Notes under the pieces: model-generated
What the model was told of the DNA's origin: nothing
The model's input: the letters and a program-made list of their open reading frames with translations, nothing else
The model's database searches: none
Source: an uncultured Endomicrobiia bacterium
GTDB taxonomy: Bacteria; Elusimicrobiota; Endomicrobiia; DTEH01
NCBI GenBank assembly: GCA_937936785.1
Contig: CALDDQ010000002.1
Span: forward strand, 125,192-169,103
DNA length: 43,912 nt
Reading direction: 5' to 3'
Position numbers and translations under genes: made by a program
In this document: piece after piece, positions 15,722-23,946 of the stretch
How the letters are laid out: every line of letters begins with the position of its first letter
Position numbering within the stretch: the first letter of the stretch is position 1

Positions 15722-18211
15722 ATGAACAAATTTTCAGACCGAGCACAAAAAGTTATACTTGTAGCACAGGAAGAAGCTAAGCGGTTAAACCATGATTATG
15801 TTGGCACAGAACATTTGTTATTAGGTTTAATTGCTTTAGGGGAAGGTTTAGCAGTGCAAGTATTAATAAACATTGGCATAGATTTACGACGAATAAAATC
15901 TGAGATAGAAAAACTTGTTCCTCCGGGTGATAACATAATGGTTTTGGGTGAAATACCATTTTCTCCTCGTGCAAAAAAAGTTTTAGAGTATGCGGTTGAT
16001 GAAGCTGCTACTATGGGACACATTTATGTTGGTACAGAACATATTTTATTAGGGTTATTACACGAAAAAGAAGGCGTTGCATCACGAGTGTTAGAATACT
16101 TAGGTGTTTCATATGATGACATACAACAAGAGATATTTTCAATTTTAGGTGAGATAGAACCTACACCACAAACTTTACGTTCTAAAAGTGTGAAACATCA
16201 CAAGCCCAAGACACCTACTTTAGATGAATTTAGTCGAGATTTAACACAACTAGCAAAAGAGAATCAGCTTGATCCGATTGTAGGTCGGCAAGATGAAATA
16301 GAACGTGTGATACAAATTTTATCCAGAAGAACAAAAAATAACCCTGTTTTAATTGGTGATCCTGGAGTTGGTAAAACTGCTATAGTTGAAGGTTTATCAC
16401 AAAAAATTGCTAGTGGAGAAGTTCCAGAAATTTTGCATAATAAACGAGTTGTAACTTTAGATTTAGGTTCTGTTATTGCTGGGACAAAATATAGAGGTGA
16501 GTTTGAACAAAGATTAAAAAATATAATGGAAGAAATTCGTAGGTCTAAGAACCAAATTATTTTGTTCATTGACGAACTGCATACTGTTATTGGAGCTGGT
16601 GCAGCTGAAGGTGCTGTTGATGCTTCTAATATGTTAAAACCGTCATTAGCAAGAGGAGAACTTCAGTGTATAGGAGCGACTACGTTGGATGAATATAGGA
16701 AACATATTGAGAAAGATCCTGCTTTAGAGAGAAGATTTCAACCAGTATTAGTAGATCCTCCTTCGGTTGATCAAACGGTACAAATATTACGAGGAATAAA
16801 AGAAAAGTATGAAAATCATCATAAAGTGGAATATTTAGATGAAGCGATTTATGCTGCTGCAGATTTGTCAGACAAATTTATTTCAGACAGATTTTTACCT
16901 GACAAAGCAATAGATTTAATTGATGAAGCTGGTAGTAGGTTACGGTTAAAAGCAACACAGTTGCCAGAAGATATAAAATTAAAAGTTGAAGAACTTGAGC
17001 AGATAGTTAAACAAAAAGAATTTGCGTCTCAACAACAGGATTTTGAAACAGCAGCAAAGTTACGTTCAAAAGAAATGCATCTAAAAAAACAGTTAGAAGA
17101 ATTAAAAAAGCAATGGAGACAGAAACGAGATGTTATAAGGCCACAAGTTACTGCAGAAGATATTGCTTACATAGTTTCAAAATGTACCGGTATTCCTGTT
17201 ACTAGAATAACAGAACAGGAAGGAAAAAAGTTATTAAATATAGAAGATCAACTTCATAATAGAATTGTAGGACAAGATGAAGCAGTTCGTGTTATTGCAA
17301 ACGCAATAAGACGTTCAAGAACAGGATTAAAAGATCCTCGTAGACCGATAGGTTGTTTTGTATTTTTAGGTCCTACAGGGGTCGGGAAAACTGAACTTGC
17401 AAGAGCGTTAGCAGAGTTTATGTTTGGTAATGAGGATGCTCTTGTTAGAGTTGATATGTCAGAGTATATGGAAAAATTTAATGTATCAAAACTCATAGGT
17501 GCACCACCGGGTTATGTTGGGTATGACGAAGGTGGTATAATGACAGAAAAAATTCGTAGAAAACCATACTCTGTAGTTTTGTTAGATGAAATAGAAAAAG
17601 CCCATCCGGATGTTTTTAACATTTTGTTACAGATTATGGATAATGGTATTATATCGGATAGTTTGGGGCATAAAGTTAATTTTAAGAATACTATAATAAT
17701 TATGACATCCAACATAGGTGCGAAACTTATTTCAAAGGGAAAATCTTTAGGATTTACTGTTGGTAATGAACAAGAACGTGATTATCAGAATATGAAAGAT
17801 ATTTTGATTGACGAAATGAAAAAATCGTTTAATCCGGAATTTTTAAATCGTCTTGATGATGTTGTAATATTTAAGCCTCTGACAAAAGATGATATGTCAA
17901 AAATCTTGGATTTGTTACTAAGTAAACTATATGATAGATTAAAGAATAAAAATATTAATATAAAAGTGTCTCAAAACGCAAAAGCGTTTTTGTTAAATAA
18001 GGGTTTTGACCAATATTATGGAGCAAGACCTCTACAGAGAGTTTTGCAGAAATATCTTGAAGATGCTATCGCAGAAGAGTTTGTATTAAAACATAACATA
18101 AATACTCGTGGAGAAAAAGTTTATAATGTTAATGTTGAGTTAGATTCTGAAGCTAACAGATTAAATTTTGAATTAGAAAATACCTTATCTAATGTTTCTG
18201 AAAAGTTATAA
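15722..18211 (+). CDS. clpC: ClpC-type AAA+ unfoldase of the ClpP protease
   Basis: This 829-residue protein has two N-terminal Clp repeats (about 1-75 and 76-148), a first AAA+ domain with Walker A GDPGVGKT (212-219), a middle UVR-type coiled coil (around KQKEFASQQQDFETAAKLRS) and a second AAA+ domain with GPTGVGKT (550-557). This is the ClpC layout, with the short middle region that separates it from ClpB. It unfolds substrates for ClpP. No mcsA, mcsB or ctsR gene is nearby, so regulation by the Firmicutes system is not supported here. No ribosome site is evident before the ATG. Confidence 0.95.
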   Translation: MNKFSDRAQKVILVAQEEAKRLNHDYVGTEHLLLGLIALGEGLAVQVLINIGIDLRRIKSEIEKLVPPGDNIMVLGEIPFSPRAKKVLEYAVDEAATMGHIYVGTEHILLGLLHEKEGVASRVLEYLGVSYDDIQQEIFSILGEIEPTPQTLRSKSVKHHKPKTPTLDEFSRDLTQLAKENQLDPIVGRQDEIERVIQILSRRTKNNPVLIGDPGVGKTAIVEGLSQKIASGEVPEILHNKRVVTLDLGSVIAGTKYRGEFEQRLKNIMEEIRRSKNQIILFIDELHTVIGAGAAEGAVDASNMLKPSLARGELQCIGATTLDEYRKHIEKDPALERRFQPVLVDPPSVDQTVQILRGIKEKYENHHKVEYLDEAIYAAADLSDKFISDRFLPDKAIDLIDEAGSRLRLKATQLPEDIKLKVEELEQIVKQKEFASQQQDFETAAKLRSKEMHLKKQLEELKKQWRQKRDVIRPQVTAEDIAYIVSKCTGIPVTRITEQEGKKLLNIEDQLHNRIVGQDEAVRVIANAIRRSRTGLKDPRRPIGCFVFLGPTGVGKTELARALAEFMFGNEDALVRVDMSEYMEKFNVSKLIGAPPGYVGYDEGGIMTEKIRRKPYSVVLLDEIEKAHPDVFNILLQIMDNGIISDSLGHKVNFKNTIIIMTSNIGAKLISKGKSLGFTVGNEQERDYQNMKDILIDEMKKSFNPEFLNRLDDVVIFKPLTKDDMSKILDLLLSKLYDRLKNKNINIKVSQNAKAFLLNKGFDQYYGARPLQRVLQKYLEDAIAEEFVLKHNINTRGEKVYNVNVELDSEANRLNFELENTLSNVSEKL

Positions 18212-18264
18212 ATTATTTCTATAATTACTGCTTGTCAAATTTAAGTATAAAATAAGTTTTAGTT

Positions 18265-21200
18265 ATGAAAAAAGTAGTAAAGTATTCTACATATAGTTTT
18301 ATATTTTTTATCCTATTGTTTCAAGTTTTTGTAAATATTTTTTTACTAAAAAATATTTTAAACCAGTTTACCAAAAATATTACAAAAGTCAAAATTGAAT
18401 ATAATAGAATTTTTTACATAATTCCTAATATTGTTTTTATAAAAGATATGCAGTTAAGTGAAAGTAATTATAATGTTAAAGTTAAACAAGGTTATTTGTT
18501 TTTTAATCCGATATATTTTTTTAACCGAAGTACTGCATATGTTTTGTTAGTTAATATTGATGGAGCAGAGATTAATTTGGACAAATATTCAGATTATTTA
18601 GGGAATAATTTTAATGAAGCCATAGATGAAAAGTTTATAAAGAACATATTAGGAAAATTACCATTTAAATTAAAAATTAGTAATATAAATTTTATCTACA
18701 ACAAAAAAAAATTGTTAACAAATTGTAATATTAAGTTTAATAGATTAAACGAAAAACCTAAGATTAAAGTTAGTTTTGATAGTTATGGGCATACTTATTT
18801 GATAAAAATTTTAGCAGATAATAAATTAAACAAGTGGGATATGAAAATAGAGACAGTACCTTCTATAAAATATTTATCAAATTTATATTTAGATTTAAAA
18901 GGTGAAATACAAGGTTATTATAATTTAACTAAAGATCAACACTACAAGTTTAACATATTAGTAGGGAATAAAAAATTTATAACTAAAGGCATTTTTAAAT
19001 TTTATCCGTTTATAGTAGATGGAAAAATAGATGGAGATATTTTTAAGGTAAAATACAATTTTCAACAAGATGATTTAATCTTTAAAACTAATTTTAATGG
19101 TAACGTTCTATTATCAAAAATACCATTTATAAATGAAGAACTAAGATTAGATACAAAGTTCAATATGGAGATATCTACTACAAATTATATTTGTGACCTT
19201 GTATCAAAATCAGACAAATTTGTTTTAAATGGTTTTTTAAAAGATGGTTTTGGCAATATAAAGATTAAAAAAGAAAAATTTTTTATAGAAACAGATATTA
19301 AATTAAATACTAAAAATAAAATTTTAACCTTAACTTCAAAAACAAAAGAATATCCTTTTAACATAGTTGTTAATTATTTAGATGGAATGTTGAAAAAAAC
19401 TTTAGTGGTTAACGGACAATTTAAAGATTATCGTACAATTGGAGAATTAAATTTTTTAACTGAAGAGATATTTTTAAACACATCAATAATGTCAAATAAA
19501 AATTATTTAGAACTAAACTTTTTAACCAATCGTTCTACAGGAAGTTTAAGAATTACTATTAGGGATAAAATTAATAATGGAACCATAAAATTGTTTAGTG
19601 ATATTAATTATAATGATAAAAAAATAAATCTTGTTACTGATGTTAAAGATTATAATATAAACAATAAAAAATTAAATGGGATTTTAATGTGCGAGATTTT
19701 TGAAGAAAAAATATCAGGGCAACCGAATATTTATTCTGGTAAAATAGAAACAAAAGATTTTTGGTATAATAAAACTAAACTATTTGAAGATACATTTTTT
19801 AACTTAGAAATAAAAAATATAAAAGAGAACATATATTTTACGGTAAAAGATACACAAAAGATATTTAATTCAAACATATCGTATAATCTTGATAAAAAAA
19901 TTATCAATGGAGTAATAGACATTTCTAAAAAAGGATTAAGTTATAATAATATAAATTTTGATTTAATTATGAGTATAAAAGTTTTTGGAAGTATTAAAAA
20001 TATGGATGTTTCTGGTGATTATAGAGTAGAAAAAATTGTTTTGGGCAAAACTGTAACTGACAATTTTTTATCTGGTAAAATATTTAAAAAGAACAAAAAA
20101 ATATATTCTGAAGGAATAGTTTATTTTGATAAAACAAAGTCTGACTATAAATTAGTTTATGATGATAAAACAAAAAAATTGGACATGTTTGTTTCTGACA
20201 TAAAATTGTTAACCAAGAACAAATTAAATGCAGAATTAAGTTTTGATATGAAAAATGTACAAAAGAATTCTTATACATTTTATGGTAAGATATATGACAA
20301 AGAAAGCGAGGTTGAAATATTGTCTGATTCAAAGATTTTCTATAAACCGTTAAATGTTTCATTGAAAGCAAGGTTAAAAAATTTCAATATTAAAAATATG
20401 TCAATAATTGGGAATATGGATTTAGACATAAAAGAAGTTAGTAAGAACGAAATACTTTTTGAATTGACATTCTCAAATTATTGGATTAATCAATTTAATT
20501 TTGACAATAGCAAAATAAATTTGTTATATAACAATCAAAGTAAACAATTAAATTTTTTTACAGAAAAAAATGTTAGCAATAAACATAATACATTATCAGT
20601 TAATGGTAAGATTAAGTTTTTTAAGAATTTTATAGAATATGAAAAGTTTACAATTAATTTTTATACAGACAAAAGTATATATTTAGATGGTAAAATTGGG
20701 GAAGATAAAAATTTATTAAACATTGAGTTTAAAAACTTACCAATAGATTTGTTAAAGAATATATTAAATATTCCCTATGTTCAGATTTATGGAAATATAT
20801 TTGCTTCATCTACAATAAACACTGTATTAGTTAAAAGAAAAGGTATTCTTGATAAAAGTTATAATATTAAATCAAATTTTGAAATAAAAAAACCAAAATT
20901 TTATGGTCTTCAACCTGACACTGTCCAAGGACAAATAAGTTCATTCAAAAAAACAATTTTTATTAATAATTTTATTTTGAATTTTTTTAATACTCAGAAG
21001 ATTGGAATAAGAGGTAATTTAGATTTAGAAAATAATAAGATAAAATTATCAATTAAATCTAAAGATTGTGATTTATCTATTTTTAACAATTTTGCTGAAA
21101 TAATAAAAACTGCAAGAGGACAATTTTTAATAGATTTAAAACTGGAAGGAGATATTAAATCTCCAAAAACAGATGGTGTTTTACAAATAACAAATGGAAG

Positions 21201-22488
21201 AATAGATTTTAATAAATATCTAAAATACTTTGATGATGTAAATGTAAAAATAAACTTTAATTATGACAGGTTGACAATTCAAACATTTAATGCAAGATTT
21301 AAAAATACTAATTTACGTTTAATAGGTTTAGCTAAAATACCAGATGAATACAATTTTAAATTATTTACTGAAGGTGATAGAGGTTTATTAGTAAATATTC
21401 CAGAATTATCATTTCCAGTGGGACAGTTTTTTAAATTTGCTAAAACAGAGAAATTTTTTGCCTCTTATGGAGAACCAGTGATAAAATTAAATTTAGTAAA
21501 AAAGAAAAAATCAATTCCAAAATTAACTGGAGAGATAGTTTTAGAAGATACACATTTTACTTATCCACCAAAGGAAGTTATACATACTAATCCAGGTGGG
21601 AAATTATATTATGAAATAAAGATTAATTCAGGCAAAAACACATGGTATGAAAATGAACTTATTTCAGCAAATATTTCAGGTGGTATAGTGATAAGAAATT
21701 TACCATCAACAAATGGTGAAATAGTAGATGGTGAAATATTTTCAACCAGTGGAGATTTGAATTATTTAGGGACTAACTTTAAATTAAAAAACGCAAGAGT
21801 ACAAGTAATTAATAATATTGTATTTTTAGAACTTGTAGGGGAAACAAACATTGTTGATAAAAGTGGCAGGAGAAATACAATTAATGTTATAGTGGAACGA
21901 GAAAAAGTATCAGATGTCAAACCAAGACTTGTTTCAATAAACAATCCTAATTTAAAATCAGAAGATCTTATTGCATTACTTATGGGATTAAAAAATATTG
22001 ATATAGACAATTTTTATGCCAGGGAACAAGTTGTGGCAAGGGAAGGTTTTGGTGATACTAATATGTATTTAAGGCAACAGATTATAAGGTTGATAGATTC
22101 TAATTTTACCACGCCATTAGCAAGAAAAATTTTACAACGGACTGGTTTAGTAGATACAGTTTCTGTTTCATATGTTCCACCAGAAGAAAAAAATGTTGGA
22201 GATCCTAATTCATTTTTATCTTACTTTAAAGATACAAGATATAGTTTTGGTAAATATTTAACGCCAGACATTTTGATGGGATATAGTATTGTGTTAGGAG
22301 AACAACAAAATAATTTACAGTTAAGACATGAGATAGAAGTTGCATATAGATTAAAAGGAAATTTATTTTTACGTGGAGCACATAATTTTGGTCAAAAAGA
22401 TACTTTGACTGGTAGTATGTATGGTTCTGAAACGAGAGTAGGTATTGAACCAGTATGGCGATTTGGTGGTGACAAATGGGAAGAATAG
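18265..22488 (+). CDS. TamB-like (DUF490) envelope protein
   Basis: This 1407-residue protein starts with a membrane anchor (about residues 7-30) and is followed by a very long beta-rich, Lys/Asn/Ile-rich region of repeated short strands. The last 400 residues resemble TamB/DUF490: LTGEIVLEDTHFTYPP, NGEIVDGEIFSTSGDLNYLGTNFKLKNARV, and the C-terminal LMGYSIVLGEQQ..LRHEIEVAYRLKGNLFLRGAHN. TamB-family proteins bridge inner and outer membranes and take part in outer-membrane protein or lipid transport, so this supports a diderm cell. No TamA/BamA gene is adjacent. The low-complexity middle makes homology there hard to judge. Confidence 0.85.
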   Translation: MKKVVKYSTYSFIFFILLFQVFVNIFLLKNILNQFTKNITKVKIEYNRIFYIIPNIVFIKDMQLSESNYNVKVKQGYLFFNPIYFFNRSTAYVLLVNIDGAEINLDKYSDYLGNNFNEAIDEKFIKNILGKLPFKLKISNINFIYNKKKLLTNCNIKFNRLNEKPKIKVSFDSYGHTYLIKILADNKLNKWDMKIETVPSIKYLSNLYLDLKGEIQGYYNLTKDQHYKFNILVGNKKFITKGIFKFYPFIVDGKIDGDIFKVKYNFQQDDLIFKTNFNGNVLLSKIPFINEELRLDTKFNMEISTTNYICDLVSKSDKFVLNGFLKDGFGNIKIKKEKFFIETDIKLNTKNKILTLTSKTKEYPFNIVVNYLDGMLKKTLVVNGQFKDYRTIGELNFLTEEIFLNTSIMSNKNYLELNFLTNRSTGSLRITIRDKINNGTIKLFSDINYNDKKINLVTDVKDYNINNKKLNGILMCEIFEEKISGQPNIYSGKIETKDFWYNKTKLFEDTFFNLEIKNIKENIYFTVKDTQKIFNSNISYNLDKKIINGVIDISKKGLSYNNINFDLIMSIKVFGSIKNMDVSGDYRVEKIVLGKTVTDNFLSGKIFKKNKKIYSEGIVYFDKTKSDYKLVYDDKTKKLDMFVSDIKLLTKNKLNAELSFDMKNVQKNSYTFYGKIYDKESEVEILSDSKIFYKPLNVSLKARLKNFNIKNMSIIGNMDLDIKEVSKNEILFELTFSNYWINQFNFDNSKINLLYNNQSKQLNFFTEKNVSNKHNTLSVNGKIKFFKNFIEYEKFTINFYTDKSIYLDGKIGEDKNLLNIEFKNLPIDLLKNILNIPYVQIYGNIFASSTINTVLVKRKGILDKSYNIKSNFEIKKPKFYGLQPDTVQGQISSFKKTIFINNFILNFFNTQKIGIRGNLDLENNKIKLSIKSKDCDLSIFNNFAEIIKTARGQFLIDLKLEGDIKSPKTDGVLQITNGRIDFNKYLKYFDDVNVKINFNYDRLTIQTFNARFKNTNLRLIGLAKIPDEYNFKLFTEGDRGLLVNIPELSFPVGQFFKFAKTEKFFASYGEPVIKLNLVKKKKSIPKLTGEIVLEDTHFTYPPKEVIHTNPGGKLYYEIKINSGKNTWYENELISANISGGIVIRNLPSTNGEIVDGEIFSTSGDLNYLGTNFKLKNARVQVINNIVFLELVGETNIVDKSGRRNTINVIVEREKVSDVKPRLVSINNPNLKSEDLIALLMGLKNIDIDNFYAREQVVAREGFGDTNMYLRQQIIRLIDSNFTTPLARKILQRTGLVDTVSVSYVPPEEKNVGDPNSFLSYFKDTRYSFGKYLTPDILMGYSIVLGEQQNNLQLRHEIEVAYRLKGNLFLRGAHNFGQKDTLTGSMYGSETRVGIEPVWRFGGDKWEE

Positions 22489-23237
22489 TTTATGTTAGAC
22501 AAAATAATTTGGTGAAAAAAATATTTTTTTATGATAAAGTTATTTCTACTATGAACATTGCACGGAAAAAATTGTGCAATTATAATGAAGATAAGATTTT
22601 AATAATTGCAAAAAAACAGATTAATGGTAGAGGTAGATTGGGACGAAAATGGGTTTCACCAGAAGGTGGATTGTATATGACTTTTGGGTTTAAAAATAAT
22701 ATTAAAAATCCTATAATGTTAAATTTTTTATTTACTTTAAGTATAGTTCAAACATTAAAGAACTATAATATAAATTCAGTAATAAAATGGCCTAATGATG
22801 TATTAGTGGAAGGGAAAAAAATTAGTGGTGTTTTAATTGAAAACATATTAAATAAAGACAAAACAAATTTTAGTTTTGTTGGTGTAGGAATAAATTTAAA
22901 TATAAATAAAACAATTTTTTATAAAAACAATTTGAACGCTACTTCTTTAAAAATTTTAGTTGGTAAAGATGTGCCAATAAAAAAATTCATAAAATTATTT
23001 TTGGATAATGTGTCAAGAAATTATATTATAATAATGAAAAATAAATTTCGTATGTTATTTAATAGATGGAAAAGTGTTTTAGGTAATATCAATAAAGAAG
23101 TAAAAATAGTTTCTGGTAAAAAAGTTTTGTTTGGTAGAATATTAAAATTAAATATAGATGGTAGCATAAAATTAGCAACGAAAAATGGTATAAAAAAAAT
23201 TTTTTGTGGAGATTGTTTTTTTTTATCGGGTAAATAA
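22476..23237 (+). CDS. birA: Biotin-[acetyl-CoA-carboxylase] ligase, single-function form
   Basis: This 253-residue enzyme activates biotin with ATP and attaches it to biotin-dependent carboxylases or decarboxylases. Motifs are GRGRLGRKWVSPEGGLY, IKWPNDVLVEGKKISGVLIE and VGVGINLNIN. The helix-turn-helix domain found in regulatory BirA proteins is absent, so it cannot act as the classical biotin repressor. The chosen ATG overlaps the tamB-like gene by 13 bases and has GGTGGT just upstream; a GTG near 22512 is an alternative. bioY follows after 71 bases, so ligation and uptake genes are side by side. Confidence 0.93.
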   Translation: MGRIVYVRQNNLVKKIFFYDKVISTMNIARKKLCNYNEDKILIIAKKQINGRGRLGRKWVSPEGGLYMTFGFKNNIKNPIMLNFLFTLSIVQTLKNYNINSVIKWPNDVLVEGKKISGVLIENILNKDKTNFSFVGVGINLNINKTIFYKNNLNATSLKILVGKDVPIKKFIKLFLDNVSRNYIIIMKNKFRMLFNRWKSVLGNINKEVKIVSGKKVLFGRILKLNIDGSIKLATKNGIKKIFCGDCFFLSGK

Positions 23238-23242
23238 AAAAC

Positions 23243-23272
23243 TTGAACTTAATGTTATTAATTTTGTATAAT
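23243..23272 (+). promoter_or_regulatory. Probable sigma-70-type promoter for bioY
   Basis: TTGAAC (23243-23248) and TATAAT (23267-23272) are separated by 18 bases, close to the consensus spacing. The start of transcription would fall about 30 bases before the bioY ATG. This is among the best consensus matches in the window, but in DNA this AT-rich a chance match cannot be excluded. Confidence 0.6.
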
Positions 23273-23278
23273 ACAAAA
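23262..23278. promoter_or_regulatory. 17-bp perfect palindrome over the bioY -10 box (candidate operator)
   Basis: TTTTGTATAATACAAAA is two 8-base arms around a central A, and it contains the whole -10 hexamer. A repressor bound here would block the promoter. It does not match the BirA operator (TTGTAAACC-type arms) or the BioR box as I know them. The local BirA lacks a DNA-binding domain, so a different biotin regulator would be needed. The palindrome could also be partly a by-product of the AT-rich -10 sequence. Confidence 0.35.
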
Positions 23279-23308
23279 AAATATTTTAAATTTTAGGAGA
23301 TGAATTTA

Positions 23309-23896
23309 ATGAAATATAGTACATACATAGATATTTTATTACCGAAAGAAAAATTTTTTGCAATTAAATTTGAAGTTGTGTTATTGTTTGTTTTAAGTAT
23401 GATGATAAGTTTTTCTGCTCATTTAAAAATATTTTTACCTTTTACACCTGTCCCAATAACATTTCAGACATTTACAGTTTTGTTTATTAGTATGTTAGTA
23501 GGTGCTAGAAGAAGTTTATTTATTATTTTGATTTACATATTTCAAGGAATAATTGGTCTGCCAGTATTTGCTTCTGGTGCAGGTGTTAGATATATTTTAG
23601 GTCCTACCGGAGGATATATTTTAGGATTTTTAATTGGTGGATATGTGGTTGGATTTTTGGCTGAGAGAGGTTTTGATAGGGATTTTTATAGAACATTTAT
23701 TGCAATGTTTTTAGGTAATATTATAATATATTTATTTGGTGTTTTGTGGTTATCAAAATTTGTTACAGGGATTTATAAAGCAATAATTGTTGGAGTAGTA
23801 CCGTTTATAGTTGTGGATGTTATAAAAATAATAATTGCAGGTTTTGTTTTGCCCTTGGGATGGAAATTTATAAATAGATATAATGTCTTACCATAA
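23309..23896 (+). CDS. bioY: Biotin transporter substrate-binding subunit BioY
   Basis: This membrane protein of about 195 residues and six helices is the S component of an ECF-type biotin importer. Diagnostic runs are FLPFTPVPITFQTFTVLF, GARRSLFIILIYIFQGIIGLPVFASG and LGPTGGYILGFLIGGYVVGF. I place the start at the ATG at 23309, 9 bases after the AGGAG at 23295-23299; the upstream in-frame ATG at 23300 overlaps that site. No ECF ATPase genes are adjacent, so a shared energising module elsewhere, or solitary BioY function, is implied. Together with birA this suggests use of imported biotin. Confidence 0.93.
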   Translation: MKYSTYIDILLPKEKFFAIKFEVVLLFVLSMMISFSAHLKIFLPFTPVPITFQTFTVLFISMLVGARRSLFIILIYIFQGIIGLPVFASGAGVRYILGPTGGYILGFLIGGYVVGFLAERGFDRDFYRTFIAMFLGNIIIYLFGVLWLSKFVTGIYKAIIVGVVPFIVVDVIKIIIAGFVLPLGWKFINRYNVLP

Positions 23897-23946
23897 TAAA
23901 ACACTTCAATAATTTCGTATTATTATTTTAAGATTTACAAATTTTT

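Noticed and set aside
15722-18211. ClpB disaggregase
   Set aside because: The middle region is the short UVR-type coil, not the long ClpB M-domain, and the protein matches ClpC along its length.
23897-23946. Hairpin AATAAT/ATTATT after bioY as a terminator
   Set aside because: The stem is six A-U pairs only, which is too weak to separate from background in this AT-rich DNA.
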